Source of the DNA: Cohnella sp. SGD-V74
GTDB taxonomy: Bacteria; Bacillota; Bacilli; Paenibacillales; Paenibacillaceae
DNA: 64,000 bases
Assembly (NCBI RefSeq): GCF_003001675.1
Contig: NZ_PVYW01000014.1
Coordinates: forward strand, 1-64,000
Reading direction: 5' to 3'
Position numbers and translations under genes: made by a program. This document shows positions 39,303 to 49,176 of this stretch, one piece after another (the stretch's first letter is position 1; each line of letters begins with the position of its first letter). The notes under the pieces were generated by a model. The model was not told the DNA's origin, made no database searches, and was given only the letters and a program-made list of their open reading frames with translations.

Positions 39303-40961
39303 TTAGACGCTGTCGATTCCCGCAGCCGCTTCATCGACCGCCTTGCGCAGATCGGCGGCCGGATATCCCGAGCCTTCCGGCAGCTTCTTGAACGCCCACC
39401 AACGGATACGCAGCGATGTGCCAGTGGCGGCGCCGGCCAGCTTCATGCCGATCCGGAAACTGCCTTTGTCCGGGTAAATCAGCGTGCCGAAGCTGATGTT
39501 CGGAAGTTCCGCTTCGTACTCCGTATCTTTAAATACGTCCGTCGCGCCGAAATAGACCTTCGAACCTCCCGATCCGACCGGAGCCTGCGAATCCGGAATT
39601 TCCTCAAGCCCGACGACGACCGTCACTTGGCCTTCTCCCAGACCGTGCACGATTTCGTCGGTCACGTAATTCCGCTTGCCGCGCGAGAAAAATCTCGGTC
39701 CCTGCCTAGCTTGCGAATCGAGAGGCACCTCCACGAGTCCGGTAGCCATTTCGTCCTGGATCGTCTGAGGCTGAGGGATACCCAGTTTGAAATCGAACGC
39801 GTTCCGCTCGGGATGGTACACGACGTCCAGCTCCGGCTTGCTGCCGTATTCCAGATCGTATGCGCGCGCCTCTGCGTAGAAGCGATGCAGAGTCGAAGCT
39901 CTTCCGCTGCGGGAAAGCCGATTGGCAAGAGATGCGTTAGGAATATATTCGCCGAAGGGTACCCGTTCCACCTGCTCGATCATATAAGTCGGCCCAAGCT
40001 GCAGCAGCCCGATCTTGGCCAGGCACACATCTTGGTCGGCGTAGCCCTCCACCGCTTGATCCAGGGAACGTTCGTACCATACTTTCAAAATGCGCTCTTC
40101 GACGGGTTGGTCGATGATGTCGACCGAATGACGGACGGTATGATCGATAGGCACGCGATTGTCTCCGAGCAGCAGTTCGACGGAACCTGCGTTCAGCGTC
40201 AGGCTGCCGGTCGTTCCCGCGCGATCCTGGACCTTCACGCTGTAGTTTAGACGATATTCCGTATCCTGCTTGTCGCCCGGCTCAAGAAACTTGACGATGT
40301 TGCCGTCTTTGCCGAGAGCGTCGAAGCCGTCCGCTTCGTAGGCCAAGGAGAGGGAGACGCGCGGGGCTTGCAGCGTTTTTTCCACGACGAGAGTAACGTC
40401 GACGACTTCGCCCGGATTGGCGAACTTCGGCATTCTCTGGGTTACGCGGACGTCCTTGTCCTGATAGATCGTCACGATGTCTTCCAGCAGGCCGTCATGC
40501 TCGAAAGAATGAGGCGACGGCGCTTCTTCCTTCACGTACAGCCGATAGCTTTCCAGGAACCGGTTGTACTCGCTCATCTCCTCGCCGCGAACCGAGGAGT
40601 TGCCGACCGAGTGGACGGGCTCCCGGCCTTTTTCGTCGTAAGCGACGTAGAGATAGACATTCTTCTTGTACTCGTTGTTGGTGAAGCCGTCGATCATCGA
40701 CAGCTTCAGAGTCACGGGGGCGGATACGACGATCTCGCGGCCAAGGTAGTCGAGCGCGACGCCCATCTCCACGGTAATCGTCTTGTCGTCCACCGGAACG
40801 ACCTGCATGCCGGCCACGACGCCGCTGCCGAAGAGAAGCCGGTTAAGCAATCTTCTCTTGTCGTTGAAGTATTTCTGCTCCGATTCGAAATCCCGCACGG
40901 TCAGCAGCTTTCCGTAAAAATACCGGTTCCTCTCAAATGGAAACATCCTCGCCTTTTTCAC
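39303..40961 (-). CDS. CIS-associated structural protein of unknown function
   Basis: 552 residues opening with MFPFERNRYFYGKLLTVRDF, a motif I associate with a protein that recurs at the distal end of CIS gene clusters. Beta-rich domains follow (about 60-300), then a C-terminal jelly-roll-like region (KVYFGATDVFKDTEYEAELP). There is no signal peptide or membrane helix. Twenty-five bases separate it from the tail-protein-I-like gene. Position and beta content suggest an outer baseplate or fibre-attachment component. No close functional homologue is known to me. Confidence 0.65.
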   Translation of the reverse strand: MKKARMFPFERNRYFYGKLLTVRDFESEQKYFNDKRRLLNRLLFGSGVVAGMQVVPVDDKTITVEMGVALDYLGREIVVSAPVTLKLSMIDGFTNNEYKKNVYLYVAYDEKGREPVHSVGNSSVRGEEMSEYNRFLESYRLYVKEEAPSPHSFEHDGLLEDIVTIYQDKDVRVTQRMPKFANPGEVVDVTLVVEKTLQAPRVSLSLAYEADGFDALGKDGNIVKFLEPGDKQDTEYRLNYSVKVQDRAGTTGSLTLNAGSVELLLGDNRVPIDHTVRHSVDIIDQPVEERILKVWYERSLDQAVEGYADQDVCLAKIGLLQLGPTYMIEQVERVPFGEYIPNASLANRLSRSGRASTLHRFYAEARAYDLEYGSKPELDVVYHPERNAFDFKLGIPQPQTIQDEMATGLVEVPLDSQARQGPRFFSRGKRNYVTDEIVHGLGEGQVTVVVGLEEIPDSQAPVGSGGSKVYFGATDVFKDTEYEAELPNISFGTLIYPDKGSFRIGMKLAGAATGTSLRIRWWAFKKLPEGSGYPAADLRKAVDEAAAGIDSV

Positions 40962-40986
40962 CGGAACTCCCCCTTAAAATGAGTCG

Positions 40987-43098
40987 TCATTCCAACTCCG
41001 AATCCATTCCCAGCCTCGTGTGCGCGTCCATCCTGCCGTCCATATGCTGATCTACGATAAGCGTATCGTTCGGCATGCTTCTGTCCGGTCCGAGCGTGAA
41101 CAGCGAAGGCTCGGCCAGTACCGTATTCACGCCGAGATACGTATGCAGATCGAGATACATCCAGGGCTCCAGCCAGACCATCCGCACTTCCGTGTAAGCC
41201 GGCTTATGCTCCTCGATGAGGCCGCGGAGCAGCACGCGCTCCTTCTCCGACGGGGCTTGCGCCTGATCCAGCAGCACCGTGAACGTGTACGGATTGTCCC
41301 CGTAAAGCCCGTCCAGCAGCCGCCTCAGATCGGCGTTATCCCTCATCGCCTTGTATTGGAACGGCTCGACGATGACTGGCGGACGGCCGGTGAACGTCTC
41401 GACGAGCTTCGCGGTGCCCCGCCTCGTCCCTCTGTAGCGATACAACTCCGGCGCGGCGCGAATGAGCGCGCGCACTTTGTCGTCGCGCCAATGCTCGTCG
41501 CTGTCCAGCCCGAGCCAGGATGCGAGCCAGCGAAGCTGCCCTCCCTGCGCCCGTTCGCTGTCGAAGTAGGCGGCCATGCCGTCGATCTTCTCCTCCACGC
41601 TGTCGTACAGCGTGCCAAGCAGCGACAGGTACCGCTCCAGGAAGTCCCGGCTGCTCTCCTCTTCCTGATACACCGCAGGCAAGTAGGACAGCAGCGTCTC
41701 CCGAGGAAAATATACGCGAAGGCGGCGCAGCAGCGGCGTCTGCCGATCGCTCCCGATCCACTCGATCTTCAGCCACAGGTATCTGCCCTGGGCGCCGAAG
41801 AACAGAGCGTCGGACGGGTTGACGATCGGAGCGGACCAGTGAGGGGCCATTCCCGCAAGCTTGTCGCGGAACGAATGCTCCTCGTCGGCGATCCAATCGT
41901 CCACCTTCCAGACGGTGCCCTGAATCGGCAGAAACTCCGAATCCGAGCTGTAGTACGATACCCGGATTTGCGTGCCGTCGGGAATGTCGGCGTCGATCGC
42001 GAACTTGTGCCACACCGTCTCCGCTTCGGCGCTGTCGAACGCCTTGGACAGCCACATCGCTTCCGGAATCGAACTGCCTTCCCAGCCCATCGTCTGCGGC
42101 TGCAGCTCGAGCACCGTTACCGTGCTCTCTTCCCCGTTCCATACGTACATCCGGTCGCGGCCGTCGATGACGATGGCTCCGGCTTTGCCCCGGAATCCGG
42201 AGATTCGGTCCTGATGCTCCCCGTTGCCGCTGAAGCGCACGATAAAACGGTCGTCCTCCCCGTCTTCCCCGATCTCACGCGAATCCCCGATGTAGATCAT
42301 GTTGCGGGAATCGACGCTCAGTCCGGCAAAATATTGCGGAGGCATCAGGAAGCGCTCCAGCCTGCGTTCTCCCCCCGAGCTCGAGAGAATATACAGAGCG
42401 CAGGTCAACGTCTCCAGAACGAAGGCGTCCCCTTGCGGCGTCACGGAAATAAACTGCGTTCCGCGCCAGCGATCCGTCTCCGCCGGGAGTCTCGCCGTAA
42501 ACTTCTCGTTCGCGTAGACGTCCGTCACCACACCCGACATCGTCATCCTGATCAGCGCGAGCTGCCTGAACCCGAGCGCGTCGGTCGCATTCGGATCGTC
42601 GACGGGCAGACGCGTCGTCAGGACGTACAAACCATGCTCGTCCGAGGCCAGCGCCAGCGGGTGGAACGGAATGCCGTCCAGCTCGCGCCCCGATCTGCGG
42701 AAGCGAAGCTGGCCGTTGGCCATGTCGAACGCCGAGATCGACGGCTCGCCCGCCGCATCTGCGACGAACAGCGTGTCTCCCGTAATCGCCAAGTTGGCCG
42801 ATGCCGTAAACAGATGATGCCCGGGCACGAACAGGCGCTCATGATGCCGGCTGCCCCTGTCGTACGTCCATAAGTCTCCCTCGGCGTTCAGGAACACCAA
42901 TCGGCCCTGGGAGTGAACGGCGAAGGCGGTCACGTCGCCGACGCCTTCAAGCTGAGACAGATGCACTGTCTCGAGAACCCCGTATTTCTCCCCTCGCTTG
43001 ATAGCGACCTCTTCGTCCAGCTCCAGATTGCGTCCGACTCCGCGGCGGGCCCAATGCTCCGGCCGATTCAGCGAGAAGTACGTCGTCCCGCCCTGCAT
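40987..43098 (-). CDS. CIS baseplate protein: N-terminal propeller fused to phage tail protein I domain
   Basis: 703 residues. The first 330 or so form repeated beta-blades (LVFLNAEGDLWTYDRG, DTLFVADAAGEPSISAFDM, MIYIGDSREIGEDGEDDRF) typical of an NHL-like propeller. A beta-sandwich segment follows. From about 455 comes a P2 gpI-type tail domain (YLPAVYQEEESSRDFLERYL, LASWLGLDSDEHW, YRGTRRGTAKLVETFTG), the baseplate-fibre link in contractile tails. Its place after the two baseplate-J genes fits the role. The propeller may be a receptor-facing or particle-stabilising addition. Confidence 0.82.
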   Translation of the reverse strand: MQGGTTYFSLNRPEHWARRGVGRNLELDEEVAIKRGEKYGVLETVHLSQLEGVGDVTAFAVHSQGRLVFLNAEGDLWTYDRGSRHHERLFVPGHHLFTASANLAITGDTLFVADAAGEPSISAFDMANGQLRFRRSGRELDGIPFHPLALASDEHGLYVLTTRLPVDDPNATDALGFRQLALIRMTMSGVVTDVYANEKFTARLPAETDRWRGTQFISVTPQGDAFVLETLTCALYILSSSGGERRLERFLMPPQYFAGLSVDSRNMIYIGDSREIGEDGEDDRFIVRFSGNGEHQDRISGFRGKAGAIVIDGRDRMYVWNGEESTVTVLELQPQTMGWEGSSIPEAMWLSKAFDSAEAETVWHKFAIDADIPDGTQIRVSYYSSDSEFLPIQGTVWKVDDWIADEEHSFRDKLAGMAPHWSAPIVNPSDALFFGAQGRYLWLKIEWIGSDRQTPLLRRLRVYFPRETLLSYLPAVYQEEESSRDFLERYLSLLGTLYDSVEEKIDGMAAYFDSERAQGGQLRWLASWLGLDSDEHWRDDKVRALIRAAPELYRYRGTRRGTAKLVETFTGRPPVIVEPFQYKAMRDNADLRRLLDGLYGDNPYTFTVLLDQAQAPSEKERVLLRGLIEEHKPAYTEVRMVWLEPWMYLDLHTYLGVNTVLAEPSLFTLGPDRSMPNDTLIVDQHMDGRMDAHTRLGMDSELE

Positions 43099-43126
43099 GT
43101 CCGTCCCTCCTTCGTCTTCCCGATTG

Positions 43127-45337
43127 TCATAGCTGCGAGCTGCTGATCAGTTCGATGCGGTGCTCTCCCGAGTACGCGATCGCGGTTTCCGGCAGCTCCA
43201 GATCTCCGCCCGCGCTTTTCCGAACGGCTTTCCCTTCCGCGTCCAGCCACAGGTCCTGCACGTACGCGACGCCCTTGACCCGGCTGATCGCGCCGTAGAT
43301 GTCGCCCTTGTGCACCGTCCTGCCGAACGGCCAGCCCTGAACGCCGCCCGGTTTGTCGTGCGGCGCCAGCAACCGGTTAAGGGCGGCGACGATCCGGTGA
43401 CCCTCTTCCATAAAATGAGGCTCCACGACGACGACCGCATGCACCGTCACCTTCACATAATCCGGAGCCACGACGTGGACTTCCGTCGTGATCAGCCTTC
43501 TGTCGTCCAGATGCTTCGCCACCGTCGCCAGGAAACCCGCGCTCGGCATCGGGGTATCGCCGATCCCCTGAGGCACGACGACTACGGTGACCGCTCCGTC
43601 GGCCTGTTGGCCCCTTCCGGGTGCGTAGTTGGGAATGACGTGCACCCTCGACAGCTTCAGTCCCGGCGTGCTCATCGCGATCATCGTGTAATCCTCGCTC
43701 GTTACGGCGCAATAAGGAACTTGCCATTGCGCTCTGGCGCGCTCCACGCACTCCTCCAGCGTCTCGGCCTCCGCTCCGCCGAAGCCGTAGCCAAGATTGT
43801 CCGCCGTCAGCAGCAGCTCGTCCTGCTCCTCCAGCAGCCAGCGGTTCAGCAGCCCCGGCTTGATGTTGCCGCGCTCTCCGCCGCCAAATTCGCATACCGT
43901 AACGCACAGGTTTGGATCGGCTGCATAGGCCGGAATCGCCCCGTGCTCGTCGTTGCCGAACGCCAGCTCTCCCGTAGACGGATCGAACGTATAGTGCCGG
44001 TCGAGCGGACCTGAGCGATCGAAGCTGTCCACCGGCTCCCAATCTTCCCAGACGAGCCGTCCGTCCTTGCCCTCCGGCACGCCGACCTGGATGCGAAGTC
44101 CGTCCTGGCGCTTCACGGGCAAGTCGTACAGCCGTAGCTTCTGATGCGGCAGGCCGTTGCTCCGCCCGATCCAGCGCAGCTCGGCGAAATCTTCCGAGCA
44201 GTGAATGCGACGGATGTTGCCGACGCCCTGGCCGGGAATCGCTCCGCGCTCCCCGTCTCCGAATCGGACCATCGAACCTCCTCCGGCCGTTCGCTCGACG
44301 ACGTACACTTCGCTCTCTGCGCCGGCCTCTTCGAAGTTCGGCACCTCCCGCCATTCCTTCCAGCGGCCGTCGGTCTGCCGCACCTGCACTCTCAGCTTGC
44401 CGTACCGCGCGAGCAGACTGTCCGCTTCGATCGCCTGATTCGGGAGCCCTCTGCCGTCGAACGCCATCTGCTCGCTCTTCGTATCCCGCTGTCGCAGCCG
44501 GGCCGTATTCAGCAGCACTTGGTCGATTCGCGGCGGCAGCTCGTAGCCGTCCTCCTCCAGTACGCAACAAATCCAGTAGCGCGGACGGTCCGCAGCCGGG
44601 TGGACGATGACAGGCCGCATCGGCGAGGCGACGCGGAAGGCAATCCGCCCGCTGCTCGTCAGATGAAGCGTGCCGTCCTCCACCAGCTCCAGCGGCAGCC
44701 AGGAATTGCCGTGCTCCTCGCTCCAGCCGTACGACTTCCAGGCGACGCGGGCGGACGGGACGATTCCGTCCGCCTTCGTCTCCTCGCCGTCCGCCAGCTT
44801 GACGTACAGCGAGAGCGACTCTCCCGCTTCAAGCTCGCGGTCGAACGCGATGTACAGCCGGCTCCCCGCCTCGGCTTCGCGGCCGAACGCGTAGAAGGCG
44901 ACGTTGCCTCTCTCGTTGGAGGCGGATCTGTCGCTCGCTTCCTTCTCCGTGCGGGTGACGATGCGCTCGATGGATAGAGGCAGCAGCTTGACGGGTTCCA
45001 TCGTCTCGAAAACCTGATCCTCGGCCTGCAGCTTCGTGCCGACGGGAAGCACGACCGGCTCGCGCACGTTGCCGAACGTAACGTCCGCTTGCGCTTGCTC
45101 GGCCTCCCTCGGAGCGACGCCGAGCAAGTCCAGAAACTTGCGGACGTTGCGCTCCGGCACGCGGCTCAAGTAGTACTGCTGCATTTCGCTGAGCCATGCG
45201 AACAGCTCCAGGAACGTGATGCCGGGATCGTGCGCGTTCTCGTCCGTCCACTCCGGCAGCCGCCGCGGAATGCTGCGGCGGGCTTCCTGCACGATGTTCT
45301 CGAATGCGCGGTCGTCGAGCGGGATTCTTGGAAGCAT
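43127..45337 (-). CDS. CIS baseplate wedge protein (gpJ/Afp11-12-like)
   Basis: 736 residues. The N-terminus (PEWTDENAHDPGITFLELFAWLSEMQQYY) is the conserved opening of putative baseplate assembly proteins of CIS clusters, and the C-terminal half carries the baseplate-J fold (CAVTSEDYTMIAMSTPGLKLSRVHVIPN, VTVVVVPQG). With the next gene upstream it would form the heterodimeric wedge around the hub. GGAGGG precedes the ATG. Downstream of the repeat element at 45364-45627. Confidence 0.87.
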   Translation of the reverse strand: MLPRIPLDDRAFENIVQEARRSIPRRLPEWTDENAHDPGITFLELFAWLSEMQQYYLSRVPERNVRKFLDLLGVAPREAEQAQADVTFGNVREPVVLPVGTKLQAEDQVFETMEPVKLLPLSIERIVTRTEKEASDRSASNERGNVAFYAFGREAEAGSRLYIAFDRELEAGESLSLYVKLADGEETKADGIVPSARVAWKSYGWSEEHGNSWLPLELVEDGTLHLTSSGRIAFRVASPMRPVIVHPAADRPRYWICCVLEEDGYELPPRIDQVLLNTARLRQRDTKSEQMAFDGRGLPNQAIEADSLLARYGKLRVQVRQTDGRWKEWREVPNFEEAGAESEVYVVERTAGGGSMVRFGDGERGAIPGQGVGNIRRIHCSEDFAELRWIGRSNGLPHQKLRLYDLPVKRQDGLRIQVGVPEGKDGRLVWEDWEPVDSFDRSGPLDRHYTFDPSTGELAFGNDEHGAIPAYAADPNLCVTVCEFGGGERGNIKPGLLNRWLLEEQDELLLTADNLGYGFGGAEAETLEECVERARAQWQVPYCAVTSEDYTMIAMSTPGLKLSRVHVIPNYAPGRGQQADGAVTVVVVPQGIGDTPMPSAGFLATVAKHLDDRRLITTEVHVVAPDYVKVTVHAVVVVEPHFMEEGHRIVAALNRLLAPHDKPGGVQGWPFGRTVHKGDIYGAISRVKGVAYVQDLWLDAEGKAVRKSAGGDLELPETAIAYSGEHRIELISSSQL

Positions 45338-45363
45338 CGGCTTCCCTCCTTTCGGCTGTTAGA

Positions 45364-45537
45364 GGTCGTTCAAAAAGTCCGATTTTGATCACGAAGTATC
45401 CCATTGAAGCATACTCGACGTCGAATCTTGAATTCAGCCGGACCTTCCGGTACTCATGTAGGTTCTCCTACACTCCGTTCCTCACTTCCTAAGCTTCTTT
45501 CAACCTTCTTGGTGCTGAAAACCGAACTTTTTGAACT
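45364..45537. repeat. Interspersed hairpin repeat element (full copy)
   Basis: About 170 bp bounded by GTTCAAAAAGTCCGATTTT (45368-45386) and its near complement AAAACCGAACTTTTTGAAC (45518-45536). It lies inside the CIS operon between two baseplate genes. I recognise the sequence type as an interspersed element common in Paenibacillaceae genomes. It encodes nothing convincing. Confidence 0.8.
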
Positions 45538-45549
45538 TTCATTTTAACC

Positions 45550-45627
45550 GGTCGTTCAAAAAGTCCGATTTTGATCACGAAGTATCCCATTGAAGCATAC
45601 TCGACGTCGAATCTTGAACTCAGCCGG
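45550..45627. repeat. Truncated second copy of the hairpin repeat element
   Basis: The first 78 bases of the preceding element are repeated 186 bp further on (copy 1 at 45364-45441), with one substitution (AATTCAG versus AACTCAG). The copy ends two bases before the stop codon of the larger baseplate gene. Confidence 0.9.
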
Positions 45628-45629
45628 TT

Positions 45630-48600
45630 CTACTTCACAGTCATGATAAGCCGGTGGCCGCCGCCGCAGGAGATAATGCCATGCGGCACGCGGCGAATGT
45701 CGTCCGGCAGCATTTCCGTCGATTTGCCGTTCTCCGTGCGCACGACGCCGAGGTAGAGCTGCTCCACCCTCTGCACGCCTTTGACCGATTGCAGCAAGCC
45801 GTAGAAAGCGGAGGCGTGAATCGGCTCGCCGATGTCCCAGCCCTTCCCGTCCGCCTGTCCGGTCAACGGATCGAGGAACCGGTTCAGCGCCTCCAGACAG
45901 GCCGTCTCGACCGGCACGAGAATGTCCGGCGCGTCGGCAACGATCGTCGCGAACACCGAAATCTCAATGAAAGCCGGAGCGATAACGGTTAGTTTGCCGG
46001 CTTCCCCGACCAGATTCGCGGTTCTCCGGCGCAGCTCCGTCTCCAGCTTGCGCTTCGTCTCGGCAAAATTGTCCCTGCCGACCGCTCCACCGGAAGGAAG
46101 AGCGACGACGACGAACGAACCCGGGCTGTTCTCCAGTCTCGCGTTGCGGTTCGGCAAGCACTTCACCTTCGTGATGCCGGGCTCGATCTCTCTGACGAGC
46201 CATTCCGCATCGGAAGGGGAGATCGCCCGTCCGCGGTGCTTGAGCTGCTGCGGTCCTCTGCACAGCGCGCCCTCGAGCGGCTCCGCGTCTCCTCCGCCGG
46301 TTGCGGGCTGAGGATTGGACACGCCTTGCACGAAAGCGATCGACTGCATCAGCCCCGTCACTTGCGCCGGCCCGACATTGCCGCGCGCCCCGCTCGTTAC
46401 CCGATACGTAACGCGAATCTTGTCCCCGCCTCTCAGCGGAGGCTCCATGCCGCGCGTTCCGTCGCCGAAGCGAAGCACGCCGGTCGCCGACTGAATCGTA
46501 TAATGCCGATCGTGCGGAGCAGAACCGTTAAGCGAGCGAACCTCGTCCCAGCGCACCCACAGCCTCTGCACGCTGCCTTCGCTGTCGCGAAACACCTCGT
46601 ACTTGTCCGGATCGGCTTCGCTCAACCGCGCCAGCTCATGCTCTCCGATCGTGCCCGTCTCGTCGACCCATACTTCCTGGCCGACGACCGGAGTCTGCGA
46701 CAGCACGAAGCCTCCCTTGCCGGGCTCGGGATATTCTCCTGCGATCGTGCGCAGCTGCACCGCTTTCGCGGAGTTGCGATGGATCGCTTTGACGCTCGGC
46801 AGATCAGCCTCATCCTCGCCGTATTTGCCGTCGCGGTTCACCGCCCTCAGCCAAGCCCTCGTCTTGCCGAACATCGAAGCCGGAGCAAGCGACGCCGGCC
46901 CGACGAACTGCAGCAAGCCCGATTGCGTGAAGCTCTGCGTATCGTCCACCGTTTTCAGCGCTTCCCAACCCCATTCCCCGCCTTTGCGAACGTAAGCTTC
47001 CCATTCGATCCAAGGAAGCCGCTCGTCCGCCTCGGGCTTGCTGCCCAGCGCGAATTGCATGCGGATCGGTCCCCGCACGGGGGGAACGTCAAAGCCGAAA
47101 TAGACGGCGGGCGCCGGGCACGGAATCGGCAGGAACGCCTTGAAGACGTCGCCTCCCTGTCTCGTCGTGGCCGTAACATCCGTCAGCACGGCGTTGTTCA
47201 GCGTGTAAGCCCAATCCGGGCTTAGCTCGGCAGTGGAAGGATAGGCGTAGGAGAAAGCCAGCGCCTCCAGACGAGGGCTCATATACTCGACGATCGGAGC
47301 GGTCGGCGTATCGGTCGCCGCCACCCTCGCGCGAATCCAGAGGTCCTCCCGTCCGTTGACGAGCGTCTCGGCCATGTCCTCCGGACATGGGAACTCGAGC
47401 GTGAAATCCTTCTGCTCTTCCTCCGGCAGACTGGCGAACATCTCCTCGAACGGACCGCTTTCCGGCAGCCTCATCCAGTTGTCGCCGTTCCAATACTCCC
47501 ACAGCACTCTGCGAATATAGAGACGCGGAGGAGGCTTCGTCTCGAAATCCGCCGTTCTCATCACCATCTTCCAGCGAATTTCCGGGTCCGGGCCGACGCG
47601 GAGCTCGTTCGGAACGTTGCGCGCGCGGAACGTCATCCGCAGCTTGCTGCCCCTTTTGCTGAACGCCTCCCCGCAGGAGGCATAAAACACCGAATACGGA
47701 ATCGAATGCTCCCCGAACGGATAGAAGCCGGCTTTATCCAATTCCACGTCGTTAAAATACAGCTCCCCTGCCGGAATCGCCTCGGGGTCCTCCGTCAGAT
47801 CGTGCGACGCCCTCAGCGTCAGCCTGTCCATATCCGGCAGAACGCGCAATATCGGCGGCCCGTCGGAACCGTCCGCAAGCGGCTTGATGCGACAGCGAAT
47901 CCAGCGTCCCGTCACTCCGCCGATTTCCGCTTCAATCACGGGGCCTCTCGTTTTTTTCCGCAGCGTCACTTCTCTGCCTTCCGCCGACGCCTCCTCGAAC
48001 GGAATCCATTCTTCGCCGCTCGAATAGCTCCATTCCAGCCAATCCGTCCTCGCGAACAGGGACGCCAGCTCCTCCTCGACATATCTGCGCTCGGCGTTAT
48101 GCCACTTGAGCGTGAGCCTGGCGGGATGATCGAGCCGCAGCAGCTCGTCGTGCCGAACGTAGAAAACGTGGTCCTGAAGATTGTCTCCCGAGGTCGAAAA
48201 CAGAGAAAATTCCGCGGCCGTACCCGCTTCCGTCCGGTCGCTGTAATCGTCCCCCGCCAGCACGATGCGATCCCGCCCCGGATGAACGTTGTACAGTTCC
48301 ATCAGCTTGGCCGGGCTGACCAGCAGCGCGCTCTCGGTCTCGAACGGAAGCTCTTCCCCTTCATCTTCCGCAGCCGCCGTCAGCAGCGTTCCGCCCGGAA
48401 CGTAAACCGACTCCCTGACTCCCTCGTTCAGCGAAAATACGACGTTCGCGCGCGCGGGCCGAGCCGGCTGGAGCTGCACCTGCAGCAAGTCCAGAAAAGC
48501 GATGAAGTTGTTCAGCGGAACGCGATTCAGCCGTTTGATATTCTCTCCCAGCATCTCCGCGGCCAGATAGAACAGCGCAGTACCCGCATCGGGATCTTCC

Positions 48601-48728
48601 GGCGAGAAGCGCCATTCCGGCGTATAATGGGGAACCATCGCCTTCATTCGCTCGACGAGAGCGTTCAAATCCCTTCCGTCGATCGCAGGGGCGCGGGCTT
48701 GCCCGTTTTGCCACAGCTCTGATTTCAT
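45630..48728 (-). CDS. Large CIS baseplate wedge protein (Afp11-like)
   Basis: 1032 residues, second baseplate-J-type protein of the cluster. Opening: LVERMKAMVPHYTPEWRFSP and DPDAGTALFYLAAEMLGENIKRLNRVP, the same layout as its neighbour with about 300 extra residues of beta-sandwich inserts in the middle. The C-terminal J domain is intact (SPSDAEWLVREIEPGITKVKC, PGSFVVVALPSGG). Two unequal J proteins per cluster is the usual Afp11/Afp12 arrangement. Forms the wedge contacting sheath, gp25 and fibres. Confidence 0.87.
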   Translation of the reverse strand: MKSELWQNGQARAPAIDGRDLNALVERMKAMVPHYTPEWRFSPEDPDAGTALFYLAAEMLGENIKRLNRVPLNNFIAFLDLLQVQLQPARPARANVVFSLNEGVRESVYVPGGTLLTAAAEDEGEELPFETESALLVSPAKLMELYNVHPGRDRIVLAGDDYSDRTEAGTAAEFSLFSTSGDNLQDHVFYVRHDELLRLDHPARLTLKWHNAERRYVEEELASLFARTDWLEWSYSSGEEWIPFEEASAEGREVTLRKKTRGPVIEAEIGGVTGRWIRCRIKPLADGSDGPPILRVLPDMDRLTLRASHDLTEDPEAIPAGELYFNDVELDKAGFYPFGEHSIPYSVFYASCGEAFSKRGSKLRMTFRARNVPNELRVGPDPEIRWKMVMRTADFETKPPPRLYIRRVLWEYWNGDNWMRLPESGPFEEMFASLPEEEQKDFTLEFPCPEDMAETLVNGREDLWIRARVAATDTPTAPIVEYMSPRLEALAFSYAYPSTAELSPDWAYTLNNAVLTDVTATTRQGGDVFKAFLPIPCPAPAVYFGFDVPPVRGPIRMQFALGSKPEADERLPWIEWEAYVRKGGEWGWEALKTVDDTQSFTQSGLLQFVGPASLAPASMFGKTRAWLRAVNRDGKYGEDEADLPSVKAIHRNSAKAVQLRTIAGEYPEPGKGGFVLSQTPVVGQEVWVDETGTIGEHELARLSEADPDKYEVFRDSEGSVQRLWVRWDEVRSLNGSAPHDRHYTIQSATGVLRFGDGTRGMEPPLRGGDKIRVTYRVTSGARGNVGPAQVTGLMQSIAFVQGVSNPQPATGGGDAEPLEGALCRGPQQLKHRGRAISPSDAEWLVREIEPGITKVKCLPNRNARLENSPGSFVVVALPSGGAVGRDNFAETKRKLETELRRRTANLVGEAGKLTVIAPAFIEISVFATIVADAPDILVPVETACLEALNRFLDPLTGQADGKGWDIGEPIHASAFYGLLQSVKGVQRVEQLYLGVVRTENGKSTEMLPDDIRRVPHGIISCGGGHRLIMTVK

Positions 48729-48746
48729 CCGATTCGTCGCTCCCGT

Positions 48747-49148
48747 TTATTTCGTGCCTTCTTCGAGATAGAAGGGATATACCTGGTTAAAAAGATTGTT
48801 CGTGGATCGAACGACGTACGAGATGCCGATCGACAGCTTGCCGGGATGGGACGGATCGAGCTTGGCCGTCACTTCCACGTCCGTCACCCGCGGCTCCCAT
48901 ACCGTAATCGCCTGCGTAATGTCGGTCTCCAGCAGCCGCAGCGTCGTCTCGTCGGTCGTGCCGAACGCGAAGTCGCGAAGCCCGCAGCCGAAGTCGGGAC
49001 GCATGACGCGCTCTCCCCTGGAGGTCATCAGGATGATGCGAATCGCCTCCGCGATATCGTCCTCCCCTTCCGCCAGCAGAAACCGTCCCGTCGTGGCGTC
49101 CACCTCGATCGGGAACTTCCAGCCTCTCCCGAGAAAAGATGCGCTCAT
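48747..49148 (-). CDS. CIS baseplate protein, gp25/Afp9 family
   Basis: 133 residues of the GPW/gp25 family with the signature EDDIAEAIRIILMTSRGERVMRPDFGCGLRD (positions about 28-58), including the RPxxG turn. gp25 links baseplate wedges to the sheath and starts sheath polymerisation. It lies between the spike and wedge genes, as in Afp clusters. AGGGGG precedes the ATG. Confidence 0.92.
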   Translation of the reverse strand: MSASFLGRGWKFPIEVDATTGRFLLAEGEDDIAEAIRIILMTSRGERVMRPDFGCGLRDFAFGTTDETTLRLLETDITQAITVWEPRVTDVEVTAKLDPSHPGKLSIGISYVVRSTNNLFNQVYPFYLEEGTK

Positions 49149-49176
49149 CGCTTGTCCCCCTTCGCATTCGTCCGAA

